DNA from: Geodermatophilus sp. DSM 45219
Lineage (GTDB): Bacteria > Actinomycetota > Actinomycetes > Mycobacteriales > Geodermatophilaceae
Length of the DNA stretch: 64,000 nt
Direction of reading: 5' to 3'
NCBI RefSeq assembly: GCF_900104025.1
Contig: NZ_FNIQ01000006.1
Coordinates: forward strand, 248,001-312,000
Position numbers and translations under genes: made by a program. The notes beneath the pieces were generated by a model. That model was given only the letters and a program-made list of their open reading frames with translations, was not told the DNA's origin and made no database searches. Shown here one piece after another: positions 1 to 7,909 of the stretch. Each line of letters opens with the position of its first letter. The stretch's first letter is position 1.

Positions 1-33
1 CGACGACGGACGAGTGCACGGAGGAGGGACACC

Positions 34-204
34 ATGGCCGGCATGTTGAGGAAGCTCATGGCCTCGGGGATCGCGGCGAAGGTCATCCAGGAGGCCAGCA
101 AGCCGCAGAACCAGGCCAAGATCAAGGAGTTCATCGCCAAGATGGGCGAGCAGAACAAGAAGCAGGGCGGCGGCCGGGGTTACGGCCGCGGTCCCGTGCG
201 CTGA
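34..204 (+). CDS. Small basic Gly-rich protein, unknown function
   Basis: A 56-residue ORF begins MAGMLRKLMASG and ends in a Gly/Arg-rich tail (GGGRGYGRGPVR). It has a strong Shine-Dalgarno (GGAGGAGGG) about 6 nt before the ATG and is followed by a very strong hairpin at 222-260. The N-terminal half could form an amphipathic basic helix; there is no signal peptide or clear membrane segment. I do not recognise the family. A tail of this type often contacts nucleic acid, but that is inference only. Confidence 0.6.
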   Translation: MAGMLRKLMASGIAAKVIQEASKPQNQAKIKEFIAKMGEQNKKQGGGRGYGRGPVR

Positions 205-221
205 GCGCGCCGCACCGACTG

Positions 222-260
222 CACGGCGACCCCCGCCCGCACCGGGCGGGGGTCGCCGTG
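222..260. terminator. Perfect 18-bp stem hairpin
   Basis: The arms at 222-239 and 243-260 are exact reverse complements around a 3-nt loop, 17 nt after the stop of the small ORF. There is no U-tract, as is usual in high-GC actinobacteria. It could also act on transcription arriving from the STAS gene on the minus strand. Confidence 0.8.
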
Positions 261-383
261 CCGTCCTCGGGCTACGGGCGGCCGGCGTGCGGGACGTCGA
301 CCTCGGTCGCCAGCAGCACCGCCTCGCGCACCGACATCCCACTCGTGATGGGTCGGAGGCCGGTCACCCGCGCCGACCTGCCC

Positions 384-758
384 TCAGGCCGCGCCCATGG
401 GCGAGCGGTCTGCCGTGCTGTCGATCAGGTCGGTCATGCCCACCAGGCGCAGCAGCTGCGCGGTGAACGGCGACGGGGCGGTGACCCGCAGCCGGCCGCC
501 CCGGCTCTCGGCCAGCGCCGCCCCCGCGGCCAGCGCCCGCAGGCCGTCGGCGTCGCAGAAGCTGATGCCCGCGGCGTCGACGGTCCAGGTGCGGTGCCCG
601 GTCTGCACGAGCGCGAGCAGCGCGTCGGTGAGCCGGTGCGCGACGGCACGGTCGAGCTCACCGGCGGCCGTGATCAGGCCGTTCCGCAGGTCGATGGACA
701 GCAGCAGCGGGCGGGAGGAGTGCTCGGCCCACCGCCCCGCGATGACGCGTGCGCACAT
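384..758 (-). CDS. STAS-domain anti-sigma-factor antagonist-like protein
   Basis: A 124-residue STAS protein. The start MCARV is chosen because a purine-rich AAGGGGGACC sits just upstream and because the longer reading frame before it is arginine-rich noise. The core runs ITAAGELDRAVAHRLTDAL, then WTVDAAGISFCDADGLRAL, the usual strand-helix with the phosphorylatable-loop position; the serine there is replaced by the FCDADGL sequence, so Asp rather than Ser/Thr occupies the loop. Such proteins bind or release anti-sigma ATPases. No partner ATPase is adjacent; the nearest is at 4382-4813. Family assignment is firm, partner unknown. Confidence 0.85.
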   Translation of the reverse strand: MCARVIAGRWAEHSSRPLLLSIDLRNGLITAAGELDRAVAHRLTDALLALVQTGHRTWTVDAAGISFCDADGLRALAAGAALAESRGGRLRVTAPSPFTAQLLRLVGMTDLIDSTADRSPMGAA

Positions 759-1092
759 GGTGGTCCCCCTTGCCGGGCGCCGGGTCGCCGGCGGCAGCCG
801 GCTGACGGCGTCCCACGGACGTGTGCGACGAGGCCGGCTGTTCGACCTGAGTGGAACGCTAACAGGACTGGAGTGACTCTGCTGAGGGCGATGGGGTTGC
901 CTGCCTCCAGATGTGTGCCGACGCGCCGGGGGACGGGAGCGGACCCCGGACGGAGGCCTGAGGAGAGCGGTCACGCGCTGCTGCTCGACGAGCCCGAGCG
1001 CGTCTCCAGCGGGCGGTCCCCGACGTCCACGCCGACGCGAGGTGTCGCGGTGGTCGACGCTTGCATGGCGCCGGTCGGGGTAGCCGACGTCC
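759..1092. other. 334-bp divergent intergenic region
   Basis: This lies between the divergent STAS and cupin genes. I see no convincing coding frame; the long open frames are high-GC artefacts with Arg/Pro-rich translations. It presumably holds both promoters, but no clear -35/-10 pair or operator could be read. Confidence 0.5.
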
Positions 1093-1449
1093 GTGAGCGA
1101 GACGACGAACAGCCGGGTCAGCAAGGTCGAGGCGGTCGAGGTGGAGGCCGGGCAGATGGGGCAGCGGTACCTGGCCGCCGGTGCCCGGGTCGGGATGCGG
1201 CTGTGGGCTGCGCAACCGCCCAGCGAGGGCAAGCCCGAGGCGGCCCGGGACTACGAGACGGTGGGGTACGTCGTCCTCGGGCAGGCCCGGCTGCGTGCCG
1301 GGGACCAGACGCTGGAGCTGGGGCCGGGTGACTCCTGGGTCGTACCGGCGGGCGTGAGCCACACCTACGAGATCCTCGAGGCGTTCACCGCGGTCGAGGC
1401 GACCTCCCCGCCCGCCCAGCAGGCCGGCCGGGACGCCCCGCCCGCCTGA
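1093..1449 (+). CDS. Cupin-domain protein
   Basis: A 118-residue single-cupin protein with a GTG start. The signature strands are visible: ETVGYVVLGQARLRAGDQTLELGPGDSWVVPAGVSHTYEILE. It contains the G-x5-P-x-G turn of motif 1 and a H in motif 2 (GVSHTYE); the first motif lacks the usual HxH pair, so metal binding may be reduced. Such small cupins bind or modify small molecules or serve as sensor modules. It is a monocistronic gene between the STAS gene and rtcB. Substrate unknown. Confidence 0.8.
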   Translation: MSETTNSRVSKVEAVEVEAGQMGQRYLAAGARVGMRLWAAQPPSEGKPEAARDYETVGYVVLGQARLRAGDQTLELGPGDSWVVPAGVSHTYEILEAFTAVEATSPPAQQAGRDAPPA

Positions 1450-1614
1450 GTCACCGCTCCGCTCGTGCTCTGCCGCGACGGGACGCTGGCGGCCGGCTCC
1501 ACTCGACCGGTGACGTGTCGGTGGCCGCGCGGTGGGTGATGTGCGGGCATGGCGTGCTTCCGCCCGCAGAGTGCGCCACGACCGCACATCACCCCGCCTG
1601 CGGGCACGGGGCTC

Positions 1615-2778
1615 TCAGTCGCCCTTGACGTTGACCACCTGGCGAAGCGTGTGCCGGACCTCCACCAGGTCGGCCGCGTCGGCCATGACGACGTCCACCG
1701 GTTTGTAGGCGTCGGGGTGCTCGTCGAGGAACGCGTTCGAGCGGCCCCAGGCGATGCCCCTCATCCGCCGGTCGAGGTCCGCCCGGCTGAACCGCTTCCG
1801 CGCGGCCGTCCGGGAGAACGCCCGCCCGGCGCCGTGCGGCGCGGACGTCAACGACTCCACGTTCCCCTTGCCGACCACGACGTAGGACGCCGTGCCCATC
1901 GAGCCGGGGATGAGCCCCCACTGGCCGGCCCGCGCGGAGATCGCGCCCTTGCGGGACAGCCACACCTCCGAGCCGTAGTGGGTCTCCCGCTCGGTGTAGT
2001 TGTGGTGGCACTGCACGACCTGGGCCCGCTGCACCTCGTCGGTCAAGAAGCGCGACACCTGCTCGGCGAGGCGGTCCATCATCTCCTCGCGGTTGAGTGC
2101 GGCGAACCGCTGCGCCCAGTGCAGCGCCTCGACGTACGCGTCGAACTCCGGCTCGCCCTCCTCCAGGTAGGCGAGGTCGCGGTCGGGGACGTCGACGCCC
2201 TTCGCCTTCGTCCGGTCCTGCGCGATCCGGATGTGCTTGGACGCCAGCCGGTTGCCGACCCCTCGTGAGCCCGAGTGCAGGAACAGCCAGACCCGGTCGT
2301 CCTCGTCGAGGCAGACCTCGATGAAGTGGTTGCCCGAGCCCAGCGAGCCCAGCTGCAGCGGCCAGTTGTGCGCGACGCCGTCGGCCTGCGCGACCCCGGG
2401 GAGGTCACGCAGCTCCGCGACCCTCGCGGCCGCGGTCTCGCGCAGCTCCTTGTTGTAGCGCCCGGCCGACAGCGGGACCGCCCGGGAGACCTGCTCGTGC
2501 AGCGTCCCGAGGTCGCGGCCGCGGACGTCGTCGCCGGTGAACTGGGTGCGCACGGCCATCATCCCGCAGCCGATGTCCACGCCCACCGCCGCCGGGATGA
2601 TCGCCCGGTCGGTCGGGATCACCGAGCCCACCGTCGCGCCGAGCCCCAGGTGCGCATCGGGCATCAGCGCCACGTGCGGGTGGATGAACGGCATCGAGGC
2701 GGTGCGCTCGGCCTGCACGCGGGTGGTCGGCTCGAGGATCGACGCCCAGTTGAGCAGCCGGTCGCTGATCTTCTCCAT
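1615..2778 (-). CDS. rtcB: RtcB-family 3'-phosphate RNA ligase
   Basis: A 387-residue RtcB protein starting MEKISDRLLN. Conserved metal and GMP-binding motifs are present in order: HPHVALMPDAHLG, VGVDIGCGMMAV, LGSLGSGNHFIEV, LFLHSGSRGVGN, CHHNYTERE, GLIPGSMGTASYVV and SAPHGAGRAFSR. In the family these bind Mn2+ and form the covalent GMP adduct during GTP-dependent joining of 3'-phosphate (or 2',3'-cyclic phosphate) RNA ends to 5'-OH ends. No RtcA cyclase or archease gene lies alongside. It is downstream of the kinase gene on the same strand, separated by an intergenic repeat. Confidence 0.93.
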   Translation of the reverse strand: MEKISDRLLNWASILEPTTRVQAERTASMPFIHPHVALMPDAHLGLGATVGSVIPTDRAIIPAAVGVDIGCGMMAVRTQFTGDDVRGRDLGTLHEQVSRAVPLSAGRYNKELRETAAARVAELRDLPGVAQADGVAHNWPLQLGSLGSGNHFIEVCLDEDDRVWLFLHSGSRGVGNRLASKHIRIAQDRTKAKGVDVPDRDLAYLEEGEPEFDAYVEALHWAQRFAALNREEMMDRLAEQVSRFLTDEVQRAQVVQCHHNYTERETHYGSEVWLSRKGAISARAGQWGLIPGSMGTASYVVVGKGNVESLTSAPHGAGRAFSRTAARKRFSRADLDRRMRGIAWGRSNAFLDEHPDAYKPVDVVMADAADLVEVRHTLRQVVNVKGD

Positions 2779-2794
2779 GTTCTCGCTCCGGGTC

Positions 2795-2848
2795 GGCCCC
2801 GTCCCGGGCACCGCCCCGAGCCTGCGAGGGGTGGGGAGGACGGGGTCC
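2795..2848 (-). repeat. Post-stop inverted repeat, copy A
   Basis: Read on the minus strand, it begins 4 nt after the kinase stop codon as GGACCCCGTCC, passes through a centre CCCCTCGCAGGCTCGGGGC and closes with GGGACGGGGCC. Outer arms and inner arms both pair, giving a long two-part stem. The same design recurs at six other loci, always just after a stop and in the direction of the upstream gene. It is probably a terminator or 3'-end element. Confidence 0.8.
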
Positions 2849-2852
2849 TCGA

Positions 2853-4379
2853 TCAGTCGTCCTCGTCGTCCTTGCCGTTGCCGTTCCCCCGGCCGCGACC
2901 CCGCCCGGGCTGCTCGTCGTCCCCGTCGCCGTCCCCGTTCGCCGTCTCGGCAGGAGCCGGCGCGGGTGCCGCGGTCGGCGGCGGCGGTGGCGGGGCGACG
3001 GCGTGGGTGACCACCACCGTGGTGCCGACCGCGAGCTCGCCGGTCGGCTCCAGCGCGGTCACCCGGCCGGCGGGGACGTCGGCGGTCTCGACGGTGCGCA
3101 GTTGCACCGGCAGGTCCAGGCCGGTCAGCCAGGCCTGCACCTCGGCGACCGGGCGCCCGATGTACTCGGCGGGGTCGACCCGGACGAACGTGCCCGTCGC
3201 CCGCGGCGCGTCGGGGGTCGGCGGCGCGCTCGTGGCGGGTGCCGCCGCGGGGGCGACCGGCTCGGGGACGTCGCGCGACCCCAGCACCAGCCCGGTCACC
3301 ACCAGCGCGGTGGCGACCAGCCCGACCAGGACCGGCACCAGCAGCCGGCGCAGGCGGCCGCGGTCGTCGCCGTCCCCGTCGTCGGGCAGCGGGACGGCGA
3401 CCGGGTCGGTGTGCACCGGGGCCGCGGCGGCGACCGGGCTCACCGGCAGCGTGCGGGTGACCGGCGCCTGCTCCACCGGGGCGACGGGCAGCACGCGGGT
3501 CGCCGTCCGCTCGTCGTCCGGGACGGTGGCGGGCTCCGGCACGCGGCCCGCGGCGGCGGCGGCCACCGCGGCACCCAGCGCGCCGCCGTCCGGGATGCGC
3601 TCGGCCGGGTCGGTCACCAGCGTCGCCTCGACCAGCGCGCGCACCGGCGCCGGGACGTCGGCCGGCAGCGGTGCGGGCGGCTCGGTGAGCCGCTGCATCG
3701 CGACCTCGACCGCGTTGGGCCCGTCGTAGGGACGGCGCCCGGTCAGGCACTCGTAGGCGACCGTGCCCCAGGCGTACACGTCGGCGGCCGGCGTCGCCTT
3801 CTTCCCCTGCACCAGCTCGGGGGCGAGGTACTGGGGGGTGCCGACGACGTGGCCGGTGCGGGTGACCGTGGCGTTGGCCGCCGACCAGGCGATGCCGAAG
3901 TCGGTGATCTTCACGGTGCCGTCGGGGCGGACCAGCAGGTTGGCCGGCTTGACGTCGCGGTGCACGACGCCGGCCGTGTGGGCCGAGGCCAGCCCGGCGG
4001 CGACCTGGCCGAGCAGGCCCAGGGTCCGCTCCGGCGTCAGCCGGCCCTCGCGCGCCAGCAGGGTCGACAGCGGCTCGCCGTCCACCAGCTCCATGACCAG
4101 GTAGACCAGCCGGTCGCCCCCCGGCTGCGCCGGCTCCACCTCGCCGTAGTCGTGCAGGACCGCGACGTTGGGGTGGCCGAGCCCGGCCGACAGCCGCGCC
4201 TCGGTGCGGAACCGGGTCAGGAACACCGGGTCGCCGGTGAACTGGGTCTTGAGGACCTTGATCGCCACCTCGCGGCCGAGCACGCGGTCCAGGCCGCGCC
4301 AGACCTCGCCCATGCCCCCGGTCGCGATCAGCGACGAGAGCTCGTAGCGGTCCGAGAGGACGTCTCCGGCGGTCGGCAT
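2853..4379 (-). CDS. Membrane Ser/Thr protein kinase with one PASTA-like repeat
   Basis: A 508-residue PknB-type kinase. The kinase domain spans about residues 12-275: Gly-rich loop ATGGMGEVWRG, catalytic Lys41 (VAIKVL), HRDVKPAN with Asp142, and DFG with Asp160. A Pro-rich linker leads to a membrane segment at about 348-367, followed by a single PASTA-like repeat (about 397-460) and an acidic Gly/Asn tail. Its start lies 2 nt after the stop of the RsbW-like ATPase gene, so the two are co-transcribed. Mycobacterial PknB has four PASTA repeats; one here implies a different or weaker ligand interaction. It may phosphorylate the neighbouring STAS protein (inference). Confidence 0.93.
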   Translation of the reverse strand: MPTAGDVLSDRYELSSLIATGGMGEVWRGLDRVLGREVAIKVLKTQFTGDPVFLTRFRTEARLSAGLGHPNVAVLHDYGEVEPAQPGGDRLVYLVMELVDGEPLSTLLAREGRLTPERTLGLLGQVAAGLASAHTAGVVHRDVKPANLLVRPDGTVKITDFGIAWSAANATVTRTGHVVGTPQYLAPELVQGKKATPAADVYAWGTVAYECLTGRRPYDGPNAVEVAMQRLTEPPAPLPADVPAPVRALVEATLVTDPAERIPDGGALGAAVAAAAAGRVPEPATVPDDERTATRVLPVAPVEQAPVTRTLPVSPVAAAAPVHTDPVAVPLPDDGDGDDRGRLRRLLVPVLVGLVATALVVTGLVLGSRDVPEPVAPAAAPATSAPPTPDAPRATGTFVRVDPAEYIGRPVAEVQAWLTGLDLPVQLRTVETADVPAGRVTALEPTGELAVGTTVVVTHAVAPPPPPPTAAPAPAPAETANGDGDGDDEQPGRGRGRGNGNGKDDEDD

Positions 4380-4381
4380 GC

Positions 4382-4813
4382 TCAGACGGGATCGACCAGG
4401 CGCAGCGGCGGGTGCGGGGTCAGCCGCTTCTCGAGCGTGACCCGGTGCCGGCCGTCGGCCTCGTGCCGGAAGTCCAGCGAGTCGACCAGCGCCTGCATGA
4501 GCAGCAGGCCGCGGCCGTCGTCCAGCGGGGAGCGCTCGTCGCGCGCGGACAGCTCGGCGGGGTCGAAGCCCTCGCCGTTGTCCACCACGCCGATCCGGCA
4601 CAGCCGGTCGTCGATGGCCACCGCGACCTCGTAGAGGGCGTGGTCCCCGGCGTGCCGGACGACGTTGGCGCACGCCTCGGTGAGCGCGAGCGCGATCTCG
4701 TCGATCACCGTGCCCTCGACGTGCAGGTGCTCCAGCGCCTGGCGGCACAGCCCGCGGATGAACGGCACGCTGCCGGTGTCCACCGGGAGGTGGACCGTGA
4801 AGGCGATGTCCAC
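4382..4813 (-). CDS. RsbW-like anti-sigma-factor ATPase (HATPase_c)
   Basis: A 143-residue GHKL ATPase domain protein. The N box (EIALALTEACANVVRHA), G1 box (VVDNGEGFDP) and G2 box (DDGRGLLLM) are all present, the hallmarks of RsbW/SpoIIAB-type serine kinases that hold sigma factors and phosphorylate STAS antagonists. It is the first gene of a two-gene operon with the membrane kinase and is divergent from the STAS/phytochrome-phosphatase pair. That arrangement gives ATPase, antagonist and phosphatase in one place, a complete partner switch. The target sigma factor is not in the window. Confidence 0.9.
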   Translation of the reverse strand: MDIAFTVHLPVDTGSVPFIRGLCRQALEHLHVEGTVIDEIALALTEACANVVRHAGDHALYEVAVAIDDRLCRIGVVDNGEGFDPAELSARDERSPLDDGRGLLLMQALVDSLDFRHEADGRHRVTLEKRLTPHPPLRLVDPV

Positions 4814-4887
4814 GCCTCGTTCCCCCCTCCGGCCGGCAGGCGACTAGGCTGCTCGGGTTGCGCGTCGACGATGGGGAGGACCGATCC

Positions 4888-5238
4888 GTGGAGTTCGACG
4901 TCCACCGGACCACGGCCCTCGGGCGGCCGGCGCTGAGAGTACGCGGCGAGCTGGACATCGCGACCGCCCCGCGCCTGGCGGAGGCCGTCGAGTCCCAGCT
5001 GTCCCGGCAGCCGCAGTCCCTGGTCGTCGACCTGACCGACACGACCTTCCTGGACAGCTCCGGTGCGCGGACGCTGGTGGCGGCCGCCCGCCGGGCCGCA
5101 GCCGCCGGGGTCTCCCTCGAGGTGGTCTGCCCGCGCGCCAACCGGCCGGTGCGGCTGGTCATCGACCTGCTGGACCTGCGGGCGGTGGTGCCGATCGTCG
5201 AGTCGCCCAGCCTGACGGAGAACGAGGTCGGTCCGTAG
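4888..5238 (+). CDS. STAS anti-anti-sigma factor (RsbV-like)
   Basis: A 116-residue STAS protein. The GTG start at 4888 is preferred because GGGGAGGA lies just upstream; a TTG 30 nt earlier has no such site. The phosphorylation loop reads LVVDLTDTTFLDSSGARTLV, with the conserved D-S-S-G where the first or second serine is the usual phosphosite. It lies 12 nt before the phytochrome-PP2C gene and divergent from the RsbW-like ATPase, so it is the likely substrate of both. Confidence 0.9.
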   Translation: MEFDVHRTTALGRPALRVRGELDIATAPRLAEAVESQLSRQPQSLVVDLTDTTFLDSSGARTLVAAARRAAAAGVSLEVVCPRANRPVRLVIDLLDLRAVVPIVESPSLTENEVGP

Positions 5239-5250
5239 GGTCGGCCGGCG

Positions 5251-7440
5251 ATGACGCAGACCGCCACGGACGACGCCCTGCGGCGCTGCGCCGACGAGCC
5301 GATCGCCGTCCCCGGCGCCGTCCAGCCGCACGGCGCGCTGCTGGCGGTCACCGAACCCGACCTGGCCGTCGTCGTCGCCTCCGCCGACGCCGCCGACGTC
5401 CTCGGCACCGTCCCGGCGACGCTCGCCGACGTGCTGGCCCCCGCCGACCTCGACCGGCTGCGCCTCGGCCTGGCCGGGGACCTCGCCGAGCTGAACCCGC
5501 TGCGGGTGCGCATCGGCGGCGCGGAGGTCGACCTGGTCGCCCACCGCGCCGACGGGCTGCTGGTCGCGGAGTGGGAGCCGCTCGCCGGTGCGGGGGAGGC
5601 CGGCGCGGCCTGGCACCGGCGGCTGCCCCTGGTCCTGCAGCGGCTGTCGGCCACCACCAGCCTCGACGACCTGACGGCGGTGCTGGCCCGCGACGTCCGG
5701 TCGCTCACCGGCTTCGACCGCGTGATGGTCTACCGGTTCGACCCCGAGTGGAACGGCGAGGTGGTCGCCGAGGACCGGCGGGCCGACCTCGAGCCCTTCC
5801 TCGGCCTGCGCTATCCCGCCAGCGACATCCCCGCCCAGGCCCGCGCCCTCTACGAGACCAACTGGCTGCGGCTGATCCCCGACGCCACCTACCGCCCGGT
5901 GCCGCTGGAGCCGGCGGCGAACCCGGTCACCGGCCGGCCGCTGGACCTCTCCGGCGCCGTCCTGCGCAGCGTCTCCCCGGTGCACCTGGAGTACCTGGCC
6001 AACATGGGCGTGGTCGCCTCGATGTCGGTGTCGCTGGTCGACCGCGGCCGGCTGTGGGGGCTGATCGCCTGCCACCACTACGCCGGACCGCACCGGCCCT
6101 CCTACGCCGACCGCGTGGCCGCGGAGTTCCTCGGCCGCACCGCCTCGCTGCTGCTGCACACGACGGTGGACGCCGGCGAGCAGGGCCGGGTCGTCGCCGT
6201 CGCGCAGCGGCAGGCCGAGCTGGTCGCCGCCCTCGGCCGCACCCCGCGCGCGCCCGCGCGGGCGCTCACCGAGGGCACGCCGACCCTGCTGGACCTGCTG
6301 CCGGCCGCCGGCGCCGCGCTCCGCCTCGACGGCCGGCTGCACCTGCTCGGCAGCACCCCGCCCGCCGACCGGGTGCCCGGCCTGGTCGCCGCGCTGCTGG
6401 CCGCGCAGCGCCCGGCCACCGACGCGCTCGGCGGCCTGGTGCCCGGGGCCGCCGACGTCGCCGACACCGCCAGCGGCCTGCTCGCGGTCGAGGTCGGCGG
6501 TGGCCGCGGGGACTTCCTGGCCTGGTTCCGGCCGGAGACCGTCCGCCAGGTCACCTGGGGCGGCAACCCGCACGCGTCGAAGACGGTGCCGACCGCGGCC
6601 GGGCCGCGGTTGAGCCCCCGCCGCTCGTTCGCGGCCTGGCGCGAGACGGTCCGGGGGACGGCGACGCCGTGGCGGGAGCACGAGGTCGCGGCCGCCCGGG
6701 CGCTGGCCGCGCACCTCACCGAGTCGGCGCTGCTGCGCGCCGGGGAGGACAGCCGGCTGGCCGCGGCACTGCAGCGGACCCTGCTGCTCGAGGAGCTGCC
6801 GAAGGTGCCCGGCGTCGCGCTCGCCGCCCGCTACCGGCCCAGCGCCGCGGACGTCGTCGGCGGCGACTGGTACGACCTGGTGCCGCTGCCCAGCGGCCGG
6901 CTGGCGATCGTGCTGGGCGACGTCGCCGGCCACGGCCTGGCCGCCGCCTCGGTCACCGCCCAGCTGCGGCACGCCCTGCGCGCGCACCTGCTCCGCGACC
7001 GCGGTCCGGCCGCCGCCCTGCAGGCGCTGGGCGGGGTGATCGCCGCGCTGCTGCCCGGGGAGCTGGCCACCGCGGTCGTCGCCGAGCTCGACCCGCAGAC
7101 CGGGGACGTCGCCGTCGCCAGCGCCGGGCACCTGCCGGTGCTGCACGCCGCGGACGACGGGGTGCGGCTGCTGTCCGGGGGACGCGGCCCGGCGCTCGGC
7201 CTGCTCGACGAGGTGGACTACGCCGAGACCCGGCTGCGGCTGGCCGGCCCGGACCGGCTGCTGCTCTACAGCGACGGGCTGGTGGAGCGCCGCGACGTCC
7301 CGCTACCGGACCGGCTGGACGCGCTGTGCGCCGCGGTGGCGACCGGCAGCGAGCCCGACGCGCTGCTCGACGGGGTGCTGGCCGCGCTCGACCCGCCGGA
7401 CGCCGACGACGTCACCCTGGTCGCCCTCGGCCGGGTCTGA
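5251..7440 (+). CDS. Bacteriophytochrome fused to PP2C (SpoIIE/RsbU-type) phosphatase
   Basis: A 729-residue light-sensor phosphatase. The N-terminus carries RRCADEPIAVPGAVQPHGALL, matching the biliverdin-Cys region of bacteriophytochromes, with Cys13 as the likely bilin ligand. The GAF domain (about 122-300) has PASDIP with Asp192 and CHH at 275-276. The PHY domain (about 315-485) keeps the tongue motif PRRSF at 456-460. The C-terminal PP2C domain (about 505-729) has GGDWYD (Asp539), GDVAGHG (Asp557) and a terminal DDVTLV, all metal ligands of the SpoIIE family. Histidine kinase output is replaced by a phosphatase, so red/far-red light likely controls dephosphorylation of the adjacent STAS protein. 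No heme oxygenase gene is seen nearby. Confidence 0.9.
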   Translation: MTQTATDDALRRCADEPIAVPGAVQPHGALLAVTEPDLAVVVASADAADVLGTVPATLADVLAPADLDRLRLGLAGDLAELNPLRVRIGGAEVDLVAHRADGLLVAEWEPLAGAGEAGAAWHRRLPLVLQRLSATTSLDDLTAVLARDVRSLTGFDRVMVYRFDPEWNGEVVAEDRRADLEPFLGLRYPASDIPAQARALYETNWLRLIPDATYRPVPLEPAANPVTGRPLDLSGAVLRSVSPVHLEYLANMGVVASMSVSLVDRGRLWGLIACHHYAGPHRPSYADRVAAEFLGRTASLLLHTTVDAGEQGRVVAVAQRQAELVAALGRTPRAPARALTEGTPTLLDLLPAAGAALRLDGRLHLLGSTPPADRVPGLVAALLAAQRPATDALGGLVPGAADVADTASGLLAVEVGGGRGDFLAWFRPETVRQVTWGGNPHASKTVPTAAGPRLSPRRSFAAWRETVRGTATPWREHEVAAARALAAHLTESALLRAGEDSRLAAALQRTLLLEELPKVPGVALAARYRPSAADVVGGDWYDLVPLPSGRLAIVLGDVAGHGLAAASVTAQLRHALRAHLLRDRGPAAALQALGGVIAALLPGELATAVVAELDPQTGDVAVASAGHLPVLHAADDGVRLLSGGRGPALGLLDEVDYAETRLRLAGPDRLLLYSDGLVERRDVPLPDRLDALCAAVATGSEPDALLDGVLAALDPPDADDVTLVALGRV

Positions 7441-7443
7441 TCA

Positions 7444-7538
7444 AGGGCCCCCTCGCCCCCCGCCCCTCGCAGGCTCGCGACGGGACCCTGCGAGGGGGCC
7501 ACCCGCTGCCCCCGCCTCGCAGGCCTGGCGGGGGTGGG
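7444..7538 (+). repeat. Post-stop inverted repeat, copy B (tandem pair)
   Basis: It begins 3 nt after the phytochrome-phosphatase stop. Arms GGCCCCCTCG (7446-7455) and CGAGGGGGCC (7491-7500) are exact complements around a centre with CCCCTCGCAGGCTCG. A second, shorter hairpin with a CTCGCAGGC centre and GCCCCCGCC/GGCGGGGG arms follows at about 7507-7538. Same family as copy A, different arm sequence, so the pairing is conserved by compensation. Confidence 0.75.
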
Positions 7539-7586
7539 CGACCTCTGCCCCTGTCCCGCGTGGTGGGCGGGGGCGGAGGTCGCGCG

Positions 7587-7757
7587 TCACCGGGTGCGGC
7601 CGTCGGCCTCCGTGCGGCCCGGGACCGGCGGCTGGCGACGCGGACCGCCGTCGAAGCGCTGCGTGAGGTCGCCGGGCTCGTCCTCGCCGTCCGCCGCGTG
7701 GCGCCCGAGGGTCGCCAGCGAGAACTCCGCGGTCTCGTTGAGCAGGTGCTTGGCCAC
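7587..7757 (-). CDS. Small hypothetical protein, 56 aa
   Basis: A GTG-start ORF reading VAKHLLNETAEFSLATLGRHAADGEDEPGDLTQRF with a Pro/Arg-rich tail. The N-terminal half has a well-mixed amino acid composition unlike the Arg/Pro-rich shadow frames around it, which suggests real coding. A purine-rich stretch (GAGAGGACGACGAC) precedes it. It is downstream of the GAP1/GTPase operon on the same strand, about 150 bp after the last gene. I do not recognise the family. Confidence 0.45.
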   Translation of the reverse strand: MAKHLLNETAEFSLATLGRHAADGEDEPGDLTQRFDGGPRRQPPVPGRTEADGRTR

Positions 7758-7909
7758 GATGTCGTCGTCCTCTCGTGCGTGGTCGCCTCCGAGGCTAGGA
7801 GCCCGGCAGGTGACGGCTGGGGCGCCCGGGCCAGGTGGGCCCGGTGGGACTGCCGGGTGCGGAGAGTCGTCGCCCGGTGGTGCCTTCCGCGCGCGAGAGG
7901 CACCACCGC

